Source of the DNA: JAGLOK01 sp963676355
GTDB lineage: Bacteria > Bacillota > Clostridia > Christensenellales > UMGS416
Length of the DNA stretch: 64,000 bases
Direction: 5' to 3'
Assembly: GCA_963676355.1 (NCBI GenBank)
Contig: OY781093.1
Span: 3,038,001 to 3,102,000 of the forward strand
The notes under the pieces were generated by a model. That model was not told the DNA's origin. It did no database searches and was given only the letters and a program-made list of their open reading frames with translations. Positions 43,213 through 53,202 of the stretch are shown here, one piece after another. Positions within the stretch are counted from its first letter, which is position 1; the number at the start of each line of letters is the position of its first letter. The position numbers and the translations under genes are program-made.

Positions 43213-45072
43213 ATGCCTGACTTTTCTGACTTAATTTATTTATACAAAAAAGGCTGCGAACTAAATGCGTATCTTCATTTCGGTGCGCATCTTAAATCAA
43301 CAAACGATAAAAGCGGCGTTTCCTTTTCAGTTTATGCCCCAAATGCCAAAAGCGTATACTTGGCTGGCGACTTTAATAACTGGTCTGAAAACTGCTTAAT
43401 GGAAAATTATCAAGGCATATGGCATATCTCTGATGAAAAAGCCATGCCAGGACAATGCTACAAATATATCATCCAAGACAAAGAAGGAAAAAAAACATAC
43501 AAGGCCGATCCTTATGCGTTTTCATCAGAGCTTCGACCAAACACAGCAAGCATAATCGCAAATCCTTTTCATTTTGATTGGGATGACGATAAGTGGCTTA
43601 AAAAAAGAGCTAAAACACAATGGCATTCTTCTCCAGTAAACATATATGAAGTCCAGCTCTGTTCTTGGGACAGCATAATTTCAGACAAGAAACCCATTAA
43701 CCTCGAAAAGACCGGCAGAGCTCTTGTGGAATATGCCAAAAGCATGCATTACACGCACATAGAGCTCATGCCTGTATCAGAATATCCATATGATGGTTCA
43801 TGGGGATATCAAACCACTGGATACTATTCGCTTTCAGGAAGATATGGTAAGCCTGAAACTCTTCAACGATTCATAAACCTGTGCCATAAAAATAATATTG
43901 GTGTCATTCTTGACTGGGTTCCAGGACACTTTTGCCCGGACGAGCATGGTCTAATAAATTTTGACGGGACACATCTTTACGGCGACGAATTCCACCCACA
44001 TTGGGGCACATATAAATTTGATTTTTCAAAGAAAGAAGTGCATAGTTTTTTGCTCTCAAGTGCACTCTTTTGGGCAAATCAATATCACATAGATGGGATA
44101 CGCATGGACGGTGTAACAAGCATGCTCTTTCTAAATTACGGCAAGGATACTGTTGAAAAAAAGAATGAATTAGGTGGTGAAGACAACTTATATGCCAAAG
44201 ATTTCATTAAAAAATTTAACGATACCATGCATGAGCAGTTTCCAGGCTTTATAACATGCGCCGAAGAGTCCAGCTCCTATCAAGGCGTCACAGCTCCTAC
44301 ATATTTAAACGGCTTGGGCTTTGACTTTAAGTGGAATATGGGCTGGATGAATGATTCGTTGGATTATTTTTCCCAATCCTCCTCGAAAAAAGAGCATAAT
44401 CATGATAAAATAACATTCTCATCAGTTTATATGAGAGATGAAAACTTTATACTTCCATTTTCCCACGACGAAGTGGTACACGGCAAGAACCAGCTGCCGG
44501 ACAAAATGCCGGGCAATGACTTTAATAAGTTTGCGCTGCTTCGCACACTTTTTGCATATCAGACATTGCATCCGGGAAAGATATTAAATTTCATGGGCAA
44601 TGAAATAGGTCAACGCATGGAGTGGCGCTATTACGAACCAATCGAATGGTTTATGCTTGAATATCCAATACATGATAGCCTGCATGAATTTGTTCGCGAA
44701 CTTAACAGACTTTATTTGAGCGAACCCGCACTATATGAAATGGACAGAGACGTCTATGGATTTGAATGGATTGACGGAAACAACAGAGGACAAAGCGTAT
44801 TTTCTTTTATCCGCCGCGCAAGAAACGGCAACGAAATAATTGCAGTTTTTAATATGTCTGAAAACTGCTACAGTAATTTTCGCTTGGGCGTTCCGCAAAG
44901 CGGTAGATATGAAGAAATTTTATGCTCAAACCTTAACATATACAACGGAACAGGATTACACAACAGTAAAACAATATCGACAGAAAATGTTTCAAATCAT
45001 GGCAGATCTCAATCAATAGTGATTGAAGTGCCTGCACTTAGTGCCATGATTTTCAGAAATACACAGGAGTAA
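43213..45072 (+). CDS. glgB: GlgB, glycogen branching enzyme
   Basis: GlgB forms alpha-1,6 branches in glycogen. The 619 residues have an N-terminal CBM48 domain (SVYLAGDFNNW), then the GH13 barrel: DGSWGYQTTGYYS, nucleophile Asp299 in IRMDGV, acid Glu351 in CAEESS, and PFSHDEVVHGK. A C-terminal beta domain ends the protein. It is the first gene of a compact operon of five glg genes. Confidence 0.96.
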   Translation: MPDFSDLIYLYKKGCELNAYLHFGAHLKSTNDKSGVSFSVYAPNAKSVYLAGDFNNWSENCLMENYQGIWHISDEKAMPGQCYKYIIQDKEGKKTYKADPYAFSSELRPNTASIIANPFHFDWDDDKWLKKRAKTQWHSSPVNIYEVQLCSWDSIISDKKPINLEKTGRALVEYAKSMHYTHIELMPVSEYPYDGSWGYQTTGYYSLSGRYGKPETLQRFINLCHKNNIGVILDWVPGHFCPDEHGLINFDGTHLYGDEFHPHWGTYKFDFSKKEVHSFLLSSALFWANQYHIDGIRMDGVTSMLFLNYGKDTVEKKNELGGEDNLYAKDFIKKFNDTMHEQFPGFITCAEESSSYQGVTAPTYLNGLGFDFKWNMGWMNDSLDYFSQSSSKKEHNHDKITFSSVYMRDENFILPFSHDEVVHGKNQLPDKMPGNDFNKFALLRTLFAYQTLHPGKILNFMGNEIGQRMEWRYYEPIEWFMLEYPIHDSLHEFVRELNRLYLSEPALYEMDRDVYGFEWIDGNNRGQSVFSFIRRARNGNEIIAVFNMSENCYSNFRLGVPQSGRYEEILCSNLNIYNGTGLHNSKTISTENVSNHGRSQSIVIEVPALSAMIFRNTQE

Positions 45073-45075
45073 AAA

Positions 45076-47481
45076 ATGTTTAAAACAACTGAAGAATTTA
45101 TAGAAAGATATATAGATCTATGCGAAGACCACTTTGCAGACAGCCCAGATATATTAGAACCTTTAGAGCAATATCTTGCCTTAGCGGAACTTTTATCTGA
45201 GGAAATACGCGGAATGTGGGCTAAATCACGCGACACTCACAGAGATGGAAAGAAAGTATATTATTTCTCAAGTGAATTTTTAATAGGTCACCTTTTAAGC
45301 CAAAATATAAAAGCACTTCAAGCAAGCGAAGTAATTGAAAATGGTCTTCAAAATCTGGGAATTTCTTTGGATGACCTCTTAAAGCTTGAAAGCGATGCAG
45401 GTCTTGGCAATGGAGGCTTAGGGAGGCTTGCCGCTTGCTTCATGGACAGCATGACGCACCTTGGAATTGCGGGTCGCGGAAACTCAATTCGCTATCGCCA
45501 TGGTTTCTTTAAGCAAGAAATTGAAAATTACGAGCAAAAAGAAGTGGCAGAGAATTGGCTTGAAAACGGATATCCTTGGGAAACAAAACGACCGGGCAGA
45601 GCTCAAAAAGTGCGTTTTGGCGGCAAGGTAAACATTGAATATAAAGATGGAAGGCTCTTCTTCTCACACATCAACTACTGGGAAGTAAAAGCAGTGCCAT
45701 ATGAAATATCTATACTGTCTAACGACAAACAAAATCACGTAAATTCTCTAAGGTTATGGGATGCAACTGCCGTAAAAGGCTTTGATTTTGACACATATGA
45801 CTGTGGCGACTACACAGGCGCTGTGAGAAGACAGATAGAGGCTGAAAACCTAACTCAAGTTTTATATCCAAGCGACAGCTGTGAAGATGGCAAGCGCCTT
45901 AGGCTTATGCAGGAATATTTCTTTGTGAGCGCAGGACTTATGTCCATCATTCAAGAATACGATAAGCACTACAAAGGTATAAAAGGGTTGGAAGACAATG
46001 TGGTAATCCACATTAACGACACTCATCCCGCACTTTGCATACCTGAGCTTATGAGAATATTCATCGATGATTACGATATCATGTGGGACAAAGCTTGGGA
46101 AATGACGCAAAAAATGGTCTCATACACAAATCACACAATACTTCCTGAGGCATTGGAGACTTGGAATATTAGCCTGATGCATTCAGTTCAGCCTAGAATC
46201 AGCATGTTAATTGAGGAAATAAACAGGCGCTTTGTTGATCGTTTGATGGACAATCCCGATATTGACAACGAAATTATTCCGCAGGTTGAAATCATACGTG
46301 ATGGTTGGATTCACATGGCAGGGCTTGCAGTTCTTGGCAGCCACTCTGTAAATGGCGTGGCCGAGTTGCACTCAGACATCTTAAAAAGAATTGTAATGAA
46401 GCCGTACTATGACATATGTCCACAGAAGTTTAACAACAAAACTAACGGAATCTCCCACAGAATTTTCCTTATAAACAGCAATGAAAAACTGGCAGATTTG
46501 TTTGACAAAAGTGTTGGCGAACAGTGGCGTAACGACACATATAAGCTTAAAGAATTGGTAAGATATAAAGACGATGCCGCATTTATTGATGAGTTTAAAA
46601 AGATAAAAAACGAAAATAAAGTGAAGTTAACAAAAATAATCAAAGATAAAACAGGATATATCGTCAATCCCGATTCTATTTTCGATGTCCAGGTAAAGCG
46701 TATCCATGCATATAAAAGACAGCTTTTAAACATACTAGGCATCATGTACCGCTGCAGAATGGATAGCAACTATTTTGAATCTATGCAGCCTCACACATTT
46801 ATATTTGCCGGAAAAGCTGCACCTTCTTATACCTACGCTAAATCTATCATCCGACTAACTTTGAGGCTGGCAGAGCGTATAAATACAGATCCTATTCTTT
46901 CAAAGAAAATAAAGGTTGTGTTCCTTCCGAATTTCAATGTGTCACTTGCTGAAAGAATTTATCCTGCGGCTGACATAAGTCAGCAAATTTCCACAGCCGG
47001 AATGGAAGCTTCAGGCACAGGCAATATGAAGTTTATGATGAACGGCGCTGTGACACTTGGCACATTAGATGGTGCAAATGTTGAAATAAGTGAACTTGTA
47101 GGTCCTGAAAATATTGTGATATTTGGTCTTACAGCCGATGAGGTGAATGTGGAGCGAAGTGCGGGATATAACCCTATGCACTATCTTCGCGAACAGAAAA
47201 TGCGTGAAGTCGTAAATATGCTAAAAACAGGCTTTTTCATGGGTGACATGCATCAATTTGATGATATCTATCATTCACTCACAAGTGAGGGTGATTATTT
47301 CTTGGTTTTAAGAGACTTTAAATCATACATGGATTCGTGTTTGAAGTGTGAAAATCTATATACTGATAACGATAAATTTGTAAAAATGCAGATACACAAC
47401 TGCGCTATGTCTGGACATTTCTCAAGTGACAGAACTATAAGGGAATACTCCCGCGACATATGGAATGTAGAAACTAAATGA
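45076..47481 (+). CDS. glgP: GlgP, glycogen phosphorylase
   Basis: GlgP releases glucose 1-phosphate from glycogen. The 801 residues have the family start region (YYFSSEFLIGHLL), the glycogen-binding core, and the pyridoxal phosphate lysine Lys652 in GTGNMKFMMNG. The length is normal for the bacterial family. It follows glgB by three bases. Presence with the synthetic genes allows both storage and mobilisation. Confidence 0.96.
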   Translation: MFKTTEEFIERYIDLCEDHFADSPDILEPLEQYLALAELLSEEIRGMWAKSRDTHRDGKKVYYFSSEFLIGHLLSQNIKALQASEVIENGLQNLGISLDDLLKLESDAGLGNGGLGRLAACFMDSMTHLGIAGRGNSIRYRHGFFKQEIENYEQKEVAENWLENGYPWETKRPGRAQKVRFGGKVNIEYKDGRLFFSHINYWEVKAVPYEISILSNDKQNHVNSLRLWDATAVKGFDFDTYDCGDYTGAVRRQIEAENLTQVLYPSDSCEDGKRLRLMQEYFFVSAGLMSIIQEYDKHYKGIKGLEDNVVIHINDTHPALCIPELMRIFIDDYDIMWDKAWEMTQKMVSYTNHTILPEALETWNISLMHSVQPRISMLIEEINRRFVDRLMDNPDIDNEIIPQVEIIRDGWIHMAGLAVLGSHSVNGVAELHSDILKRIVMKPYYDICPQKFNNKTNGISHRIFLINSNEKLADLFDKSVGEQWRNDTYKLKELVRYKDDAAFIDEFKKIKNENKVKLTKIIKDKTGYIVNPDSIFDVQVKRIHAYKRQLLNILGIMYRCRMDSNYFESMQPHTFIFAGKAAPSYTYAKSIIRLTLRLAERINTDPILSKKIKVVFLPNFNVSLAERIYPAADISQQISTAGMEASGTGNMKFMMNGAVTLGTLDGANVEISELVGPENIVIFGLTADEVNVERSAGYNPMHYLREQKMREVVNMLKTGFFMGDMHQFDDIYHSLTSEGDYFLVLRDFKSYMDSCLKCENLYTDNDKFVKMQIHNCAMSGHFSSDRTIREYSRDIWNVETK

Positions 47482-47516
47482 TAAAATATAATATAATAAA
47501 ATAAAGGAGGATATAC

Positions 47517-48653
47517 ATGAGGCATTATGATACTGTTGCCATGCTTCTGGCAGGCGGCCAGGGCAGTAGGCTCGGAGGCCTTACACACGACTTGGCAAAA
47601 CCTGCAGTTTCTTTCGGGGGAAAATATCGAATAATTGACTTCCCTTTAAGCAATTGCAGATACTCGAACATAGGTGTAGTAGGCGTTCTCACGCAATATA
47701 AACCTTTGATTTTGAACTCATATATAAGCACAGGAGCCCCATGGGCGCTGGACTCCCTTGACGGTGGTGTCAGTATCCTCCCTCCTTATATGGACAGACA
47801 GGGTGGAAACTGGTATCGCGGAACTGCGGATGCCATATATCAGAATCTTGAATTCATTGACCAGTATAATCCGGAAAATATTGTTGTTTTGTCCGGTGAC
47901 CACATTTACAAAATGGACTATCAGGAAATGATAGATTTTAATGATGAAAGAAACGCCGATGCGACAATATCAGTAATAAATGTAACGCTTGATGAAGCGA
48001 AAAGATTCGGGATATTAAATACTGATAAAGATAATCTTATAACAAGCTTTGATGAAAAGCCCCCTGAGCCAAAAGGAACTAAAGCTTCTATGGGTGTTTA
48101 TGTGTTTAAGTGGAAAGTTCTAAGAAAAGCGCTGATTAATGATGCAATGGATGAAACATCCTCTCATGATTTTGGCAAAAACATAATCCCTATGCTTTTG
48201 TCTGAAAACAAAAAATTATATGCTTATGAGTTTGATGGATACTGGAAAGATATAGGCACAGTTGAAAGCTATTATCAAGCAAACATGGAGCTTTTAATGG
48301 ATCCGCCACCGTTTAATTTAAACGATACAAGTTTTCCTATCTACTCAAACAATTACAATACCATCCCTCAGATAATTGGGAAAGAAGCAGAAGTTAAAAA
48401 CTCCCTTATCTGCGATGGCTGTGTAATAGATGGCAAAGTTGTAAACTCCATCATAGCAAAAAACGTAAGCATTGGAAAAGGCGCGTGCGTAGAAAATTCA
48501 ATTATAATGCACAACGCTACTGTATCTCCCGGCGCAACGATTATTAACGCCGTAGTTTCAGAAGGAATGAGAATATCCAAAGGCGTACTTAAAGGCAATA
48601 TCAGTGTCAAAACAGAGAAGGGAGTAAGCTTGCTTTATAAAAGCCAGGCTTAA
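47517..48653 (+). CDS. glgC: GlgC, ADP-glucose pyrophosphorylase catalytic subunit
   Basis: GlgC makes ADP-glucose from glucose 1-phosphate and ATP. The 378 residues have the catalytic nucleotide loop MLLAGGQGSRLGGLT and the following KPAVSFGGKYRIIDFPLSNC. The substrate block is SGDHIYKMDY, and the C-terminal left-handed beta helix has hexapeptide repeats. AAAGGAGGAT precedes the ATG. It pairs with glgD. Confidence 0.95.
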   Translation: MRHYDTVAMLLAGGQGSRLGGLTHDLAKPAVSFGGKYRIIDFPLSNCRYSNIGVVGVLTQYKPLILNSYISTGAPWALDSLDGGVSILPPYMDRQGGNWYRGTADAIYQNLEFIDQYNPENIVVLSGDHIYKMDYQEMIDFNDERNADATISVINVTLDEAKRFGILNTDKDNLITSFDEKPPEPKGTKASMGVYVFKWKVLRKALINDAMDETSSHDFGKNIIPMLLSENKKLYAYEFDGYWKDIGTVESYYQANMELLMDPPPFNLNDTSFPIYSNNYNTIPQIIGKEAEVKNSLICDGCVIDGKVVNSIIAKNVSIGKGACVENSIIMHNATVSPGATIINAVVSEGMRISKGVLKGNISVKTEKGVSLLYKSQA

Positions 48654-48667
48654 TAGGGTGATTTTTT

Positions 48668-49777
48668 ATGAAAAAGACTTTAGGAATTATAATAAACAAT
48701 CCATGTCCCGGACTTGCTTTGCTTACAGAACACAGAAATCCGCTTACACTTCCGTTTTTTGCGAGATATCGACTTGTAGATTTTGCTCTTTCCAACATGG
48801 TAAACAGTAATGTAAATAAAATTGGCGTAATCGCAAGCGACAAATATAGATCCCTCTTAGACCATGTAGGTACAGGTCAGGAATGGGGGCTTTCCAGAAA
48901 GAGTCAGTCTCTTTATATCCTTCAGGGCGCAAGAAAAATAGGTCGAACAAACTGTAGGGACATAAATCTCATGGATTTAGAGCGCAATGATGTTGTGTTT
49001 GACAGAAACAGAGATGAGAATATATTGATTTCAACGCCAAATATTGTTTGCAGAATTGATTACAACGATTTATACGAACAGCATATGGATTGGAGTGCGG
49101 ATATCACCCTAGTAGGAACTATATGTGAGATCACAAAAGAAAGCTCCGAATGCCTTTACATGAATGTAGATCAAGAAAGTGGCCGTGTTCTTGAAATGAC
49201 TATTGGAAGAAAACCGGACAGCACACATCAGTATTCCGGAAAACTATTAGTCAAACGCGAAACAATGCTAAATCTTTTGCATCTTGCACCAGAATTGGGC
49301 GAATATGAAATGTTGACTCTTATAATGTCCGTTTTTGATTCTCTTGATATAAGATGCCATACATTCGAAGGATATCTCAGGCGTATTAACACAATTTCTG
49401 AATACTTTGAAACGAATTTGGAGTTAATAGACACAGAAATAGCATGCGAGCTGTTTTATGGAGACAAAATAATTTACACCAAAATTAAAGATAACCATCC
49501 CACTTTGTATAAAGAATCAAGCAGCGTCAAAAACTCTTGTGTAGCCAGCGGCAGCATATTAAAAGGCGTTGTAGAAAATTCTGTATTATTCCGTCAGATA
49601 ACACAAGGAAAAAACAGTAAAGTAAAAAACAGTATACTAATGGAAGGTTGCAAGGTCGGAGAAGGCACAAACCTTGAATATGTAATTGCAGACAGAAATG
49701 TCACAATAGGCAATAATGTTGTTTTAAAAGGAACAAAAGAGTCTCCTGTTGTCCTCAAAAAGGAGATGGTTATTTGA
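48668..49777 (+). CDS. glgD: GlgD, regulatory subunit of ADP-glucose pyrophosphorylase
   Basis: GlgD is a GlgC relative that modulates its partner in Firmicutes. The 369 residues share the fold, but the nucleotide loop is replaced by IIINNPCPGLALLTEHRNPL. The GG-x-GxRL catalytic loop is missing, so it is probably not catalytic. RYRLVDFALSNM and the C-terminal hexapeptide helix remain. It overlaps the glgA start by four bases. Confidence 0.93.
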   Translation: MKKTLGIIINNPCPGLALLTEHRNPLTLPFFARYRLVDFALSNMVNSNVNKIGVIASDKYRSLLDHVGTGQEWGLSRKSQSLYILQGARKIGRTNCRDINLMDLERNDVVFDRNRDENILISTPNIVCRIDYNDLYEQHMDWSADITLVGTICEITKESSECLYMNVDQESGRVLEMTIGRKPDSTHQYSGKLLVKRETMLNLLHLAPELGEYEMLTLIMSVFDSLDIRCHTFEGYLRRINTISEYFETNLELIDTEIACELFYGDKIIYTKIKDNHPTLYKESSSVKNSCVASGSILKGVVENSVLFRQITQGKNSKVKNSILMEGCKVGEGTNLEYVIADRNVTIGNNVVLKGTKESPVVLKKEMVI

Positions 49778-51210
49778 GCGAAGAAAAAATAAACATTCTT
49801 TTTGCCGCATCAGAATGCGAACCACTGTGTAAAACGGGTGGTTTGGCTGATGTGGTTGGCGCGCTTCCCAAAGCTCTTTCAAAGCTATCGATAAGTTCAA
49901 GCATTATTCTGCCATATTATTCTTCACTACCTGATTATATAAGAGAAAAAAGTGAAAAAATCGCAGAGTTTCACATTACTCTCGGGTGGAAAAAACAATA
50001 TGCAGGTCTTATGCACAGAAAATATAAAGGCCGTAATTATTATTTTATCGACAACGAGGAATATTTTGATAGAAGCGAGCTTTATGGTTATTACGAAGAT
50101 ACGGAAAGATTTCTCTTTTTCTCTCTAGCCGTACTTGAAGCAATAAAATATATTAAGACAGATATCGACATAATCCATTGCAATGATTGGCAAACTGCTT
50201 TTATTCCTACTGCTCTTAAAAAGCTATATTTTAATGTTAAGGGATATAGCAAGATTAAAACAGTGCTTACAATTCACAATCTCCGCTTTCAAGGAACAAT
50301 GAATACGGATGATTTCATTGGAATGATGCGCCTCAGTGGAAAAGAAATTTGGTTTCACGAAGTGATTCATAATTATCAGGCAAATCTATTAAAATCCGGG
50401 ATATTAAACGCAGATGCAGTGACGACAGTAAGCCCGACGTATGCAAAAGAAATTGAAAGTGCTTATTACGGCGAAACACTGAACGAAACAATAAAAAGCG
50501 TCGACTTTAAGCTGCGTGGCATACTAAACGGGATAGACACATCATCATTTAATCCAGAAGCAGACTCTAAAATTTATCATACTTATGATGATATCAAGGG
50601 AAAGCATCTAAACAAACAAGCTTTTTATAAAGAATTTTACCTAAACGAAAAAGACAGCATGCTTATAGGAATGGTGACAAGACTGGACCGCCAAAAAGGT
50701 CTGGACCTTGTTGAATATGCCATACATAAATTTATGCACTTGAATGTCACATTCGTTCTTTTAGGGACAGGCGATAGCCTCTATGAGACCACTTTTTATA
50801 AAATAGAGCGAGCATACCCCAAAAACGCTAGGTGCTTTATCATGTACAGCGACGTGCTTGCAAGAAAAATATATGCAGCTTCAGATGTATTCCTTATGCC
50901 CTCAATGTTTGAACCATGTGGGCTTGGACAATTGATTTCGATGAAATATGGCACCCTACCAATTGTTAGGGAAACAGGTGGTTTAAAAGACACTGTAGAG
51001 CCTTATAACCACGTTACAGGCGAAGGCACTGGCTTTTCATTCGCAAATTATAATGGAGACGAGCTAGCAGATGCTGTTAATCGTGCATATGAAGTGTATA
51101 CAACAGACAGAGCTCAATTTGATTCAATGGCAAAAAACGCTATGCAAATGGATTTCAGTTGGAAAAGCTCCGCCAAAGAATATAAAAAGCTTTATCAAGA
51201 CTTAATCTGA
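49774..51210 (+). CDS. glgA: GlgA, glycogen synthase (ADP-glucose)
   Basis: GlgA extends glycogen with ADP-glucose. The 478 residues have the GT5 features: KTGGLADVVGALPKAL near the N terminus, HCNDWQTAFIP, VSPTYAKEI, and the C-terminal MPSMFEPCGLGQL. The start is TTG at 49774 inside TTGA, overlapping the glgD stop, with AGGAG upstream. It is the last gene of the operon. Its stop is two bases from the stop of the convergent glucanase gene. Confidence 0.95.
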   Translation: MSEEKINILFAASECEPLCKTGGLADVVGALPKALSKLSISSSIILPYYSSLPDYIREKSEKIAEFHITLGWKKQYAGLMHRKYKGRNYYFIDNEEYFDRSELYGYYEDTERFLFFSLAVLEAIKYIKTDIDIIHCNDWQTAFIPTALKKLYFNVKGYSKIKTVLTIHNLRFQGTMNTDDFIGMMRLSGKEIWFHEVIHNYQANLLKSGILNADAVTTVSPTYAKEIESAYYGETLNETIKSVDFKLRGILNGIDTSSFNPEADSKIYHTYDDIKGKHLNKQAFYKEFYLNEKDSMLIGMVTRLDRQKGLDLVEYAIHKFMHLNVTFVLLGTGDSLYETTFYKIERAYPKNARCFIMYSDVLARKIYAASDVFLMPSMFEPCGLGQLISMKYGTLPIVRETGGLKDTVEPYNHVTGEGTGFSFANYNGDELADAVNRAYEVYTTDRAQFDSMAKNAMQMDFSWKSSAKEYKKLYQDLI

Positions 51211-51212
51211 TT

Positions 51213-53015
51213 TTACAGCAAAACTATAGCCGCACCGTATGCTTCAATGCTTATGGTGCGCTCTTTTTTATTAGCTCGAAGCATAAACATTTCATCGAAA
51301 TCTCCCACTTGTATCTCTTTTGATTCATTAGTGTGATTTGCAAATACTTTGTACTTGTTTTCTCCGCTTAAAAGCTCATAGGCTAATATCTGCCTACCAA
51401 ACTCAAATCTCATTATTGTGTCATTTGAAATAATCTTATGCCTTATATCTTTAAGCCTTGAAACCAATTCCAATATCTCATTATTTTTTGTTTCCCAGTT
51501 ATATGTTTCTCTATTATATGGATCTTTATATCCCTGCAACATTATCTCATCACCATAATAGATGCATGGATTGCCCGGCATCGTGAAAATAATTGTGAAA
51601 TATAACTGTGTGCGAATCTTAGAAAGACGAAGTTTTTCTTCAGGTAAAAAATATTTCCTCTGCTCCCAAGTGTTCAAATCATCCCCACTCGGCGCTTCTC
51701 CAAGCAATGTCGTAAGCCTCGTCGTATCGTGAGTGCCCGTCATGTTCATAAGAGACAAAAATATATCTCTAGGGTAGTTCTCCTGAATTTTCATTATTTT
51801 AGAAGCAAAATCATCTGCCATGGTTTTGCCCAAAAGCAAATTCAAAAGCCCTTCTCTTAAGGGATAGTTCGAAACAGAATTCATGCTGTCATTTAAAATA
51901 TACTTGCGTCTATTTTCATAGCTTATTTTATTGCTCGCATCTTCCCAAACTTCTCCTAACAGTACAGCTTCAGGGTTTACCTTCACTATTGCTTCTTTAA
52001 GCTTTTTTATAAATTCATCAGGGAGTTCATCAGCAACATCCAGCCGCCATCCCGCAACTCCTGCTCTCATCCACTTAATCACTACTCCATTTTCTTCATT
52101 TATCAAATAATCAATAAACGAAGGTTCAAGCTCATTTACGCAAGGCAGGGCAGAAACTCCCCACCAGCATTCGTATTTTTCGGGGTAATCATCAAATTTA
52201 AACCACTTCGCATATTTCGATTCCAAATCGTTATATGCTCCGCCTTCACCATAATTTTTGTATTTATTAAAATAAATGCTATCATCTCCCGTGTGGGAAA
52301 AAACGCCATCCAACATAATTTTCATGCCATATTTTTCAGCTTCTCTAACCAGCCTCTTAAGAGTTTCTTCTGTCCCATACATTCTGTCTATATTGCTGTA
52401 ATCAGCAGTATCATACTTATGGTTTGAAATGCTTTCAAAGATGGGATTAAGGTATATTATATCCACTCCCATTTCATATAAATAATCGAGTTTCTGAATT
52501 ACACCATCAATATTGCCACCAAAAAAGTCCCATATAACAATCTCACCTTTATCATTTTTAACATAAACTGGCGGCTCGCTCCAGCTGCTATGAATCAACA
52601 CACCATCACGAAGACTTGTTTCATCGTCAGACCCTTTATTAAATCTATCAACATAAATTTGATACATTACTTTGTTTTTAAACCACTCTGGCGTATTTCC
52701 GTTTTCGTGAACAGTTAGCTGATATGGGTTGCCATCCTGTTCGCATACTCCCCCCGTTACACTTTGACCGTAGCGCTTCACCTCATGTGAATTGTGAACC
52801 TCAAACTCGTAGTGAACGAGCCCACAATCAATGTCTGTGACAACCTTTGCTGTGAACTCTTCGGCGTTTTTATTCATCTCAATTTTATCTCCAAAACCCA
52901 AAAGGAACACTTTTTCAGCATCAGATTCCACCAAGAAATGTATTGTTGCGCCCTTTTCAACTGCTCCAAAAGGCTTTTTATACTTTATATCCCATGAATT
53001 ATAAAATAATTTCAT
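51213..53015 (-). CDS. GH13 alpha-glucanase (neopullulanase/cyclomaltodextrinase-like)
   Basis: The enzyme hydrolyses alpha-glucans or maltodextrins. The 600 residues have an N-terminal beta domain (about 1-110) and a GH13 barrel. Asp326 in GWRLDVADE is the nucleophile, Glu355 in LLGEVWEDA the acid/base, and Asp430 lies in TGTHDTTRL. There is no signal peptide, so it acts in the cytoplasm. It may debranch or recycle glycogen or maltodextrin. The substrate cannot be set by sequence alone. Confidence 0.88.
   Translation of the reverse strand: MKLFYNSWDIKYKKPFGAVEKGATIHFLVESDAEKVFLLGFGDKIEMNKNAEEFTAKVVTDIDCGLVHYEFEVHNSHEVKRYGQSVTGGVCEQDGNPYQLTVHENGNTPEWFKNKVMYQIYVDRFNKGSDDETSLRDGVLIHSSWSEPPVYVKNDKGEIVIWDFFGGNIDGVIQKLDYLYEMGVDIIYLNPIFESISNHKYDTADYSNIDRMYGTEETLKRLVREAEKYGMKIMLDGVFSHTGDDSIYFNKYKNYGEGGAYNDLESKYAKWFKFDDYPEKYECWWGVSALPCVNELEPSFIDYLINEENGVVIKWMRAGVAGWRLDVADELPDEFIKKLKEAIVKVNPEAVLLGEVWEDASNKISYENRRKYILNDSMNSVSNYPLREGLLNLLLGKTMADDFASKIMKIQENYPRDIFLSLMNMTGTHDTTRLTTLLGEAPSGDDLNTWEQRKYFLPEEKLRLSKIRTQLYFTIIFTMPGNPCIYYGDEIMLQGYKDPYNRETYNWETKNNEILELVSRLKDIRHKIISNDTIMRFEFGRQILAYELLSGENKYKVFANHTNESKEIQVGDFDEMFMLRANKKERTISIEAYGAAIVLL
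51232..51269 (+). terminator. Terminator of the glg operon, inside the convergent glucanase gene
   Basis: An 11-position stem (GCACCGTATGC with GCTTATGGTGC, ten pairs including one G-U, loop TTCAAT) is followed by CTCTTTTTTATT on the plus strand. It lies inside the 3' coding end of the minus-strand glucanase gene, since only two bases separate the two stops. Confidence 0.7.
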
Positions 53016-53131
53016 TTTATCACCCTGTCTCTAAATTAATTACTTAAATTATATCATACATTTTCATAAGTTAGCTTTTATAACAAAATAATTGCTTTTT
53101 ATCTACAGTTTTCAGGGCCTTGTAAATTAAT

Positions 53132-53166
53132 AGATAAAAAACGCAGAGTATTTAAACACGCGTTTT
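53132..53166 (-). terminator. Terminator after the Fpg/Nei gene
   Basis: A 7-bp stem (AAAACGC with GCGTTTT, 15-base loop) with a T-run on the minus strand, 37 bases after the stop. It separates this gene from the glucanase gene. Confidence 0.6.
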
Positions 53167-53202
53167 AATCATTTGATTTGTTTTCTTGAAATATCTTTTC
53201 TG

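Noticed and set aside
47295..47588. A small minus-strand gene over the glgP-glgC junction
   Set aside because: It lies opposite two well-supported genes and has no ribosome site.
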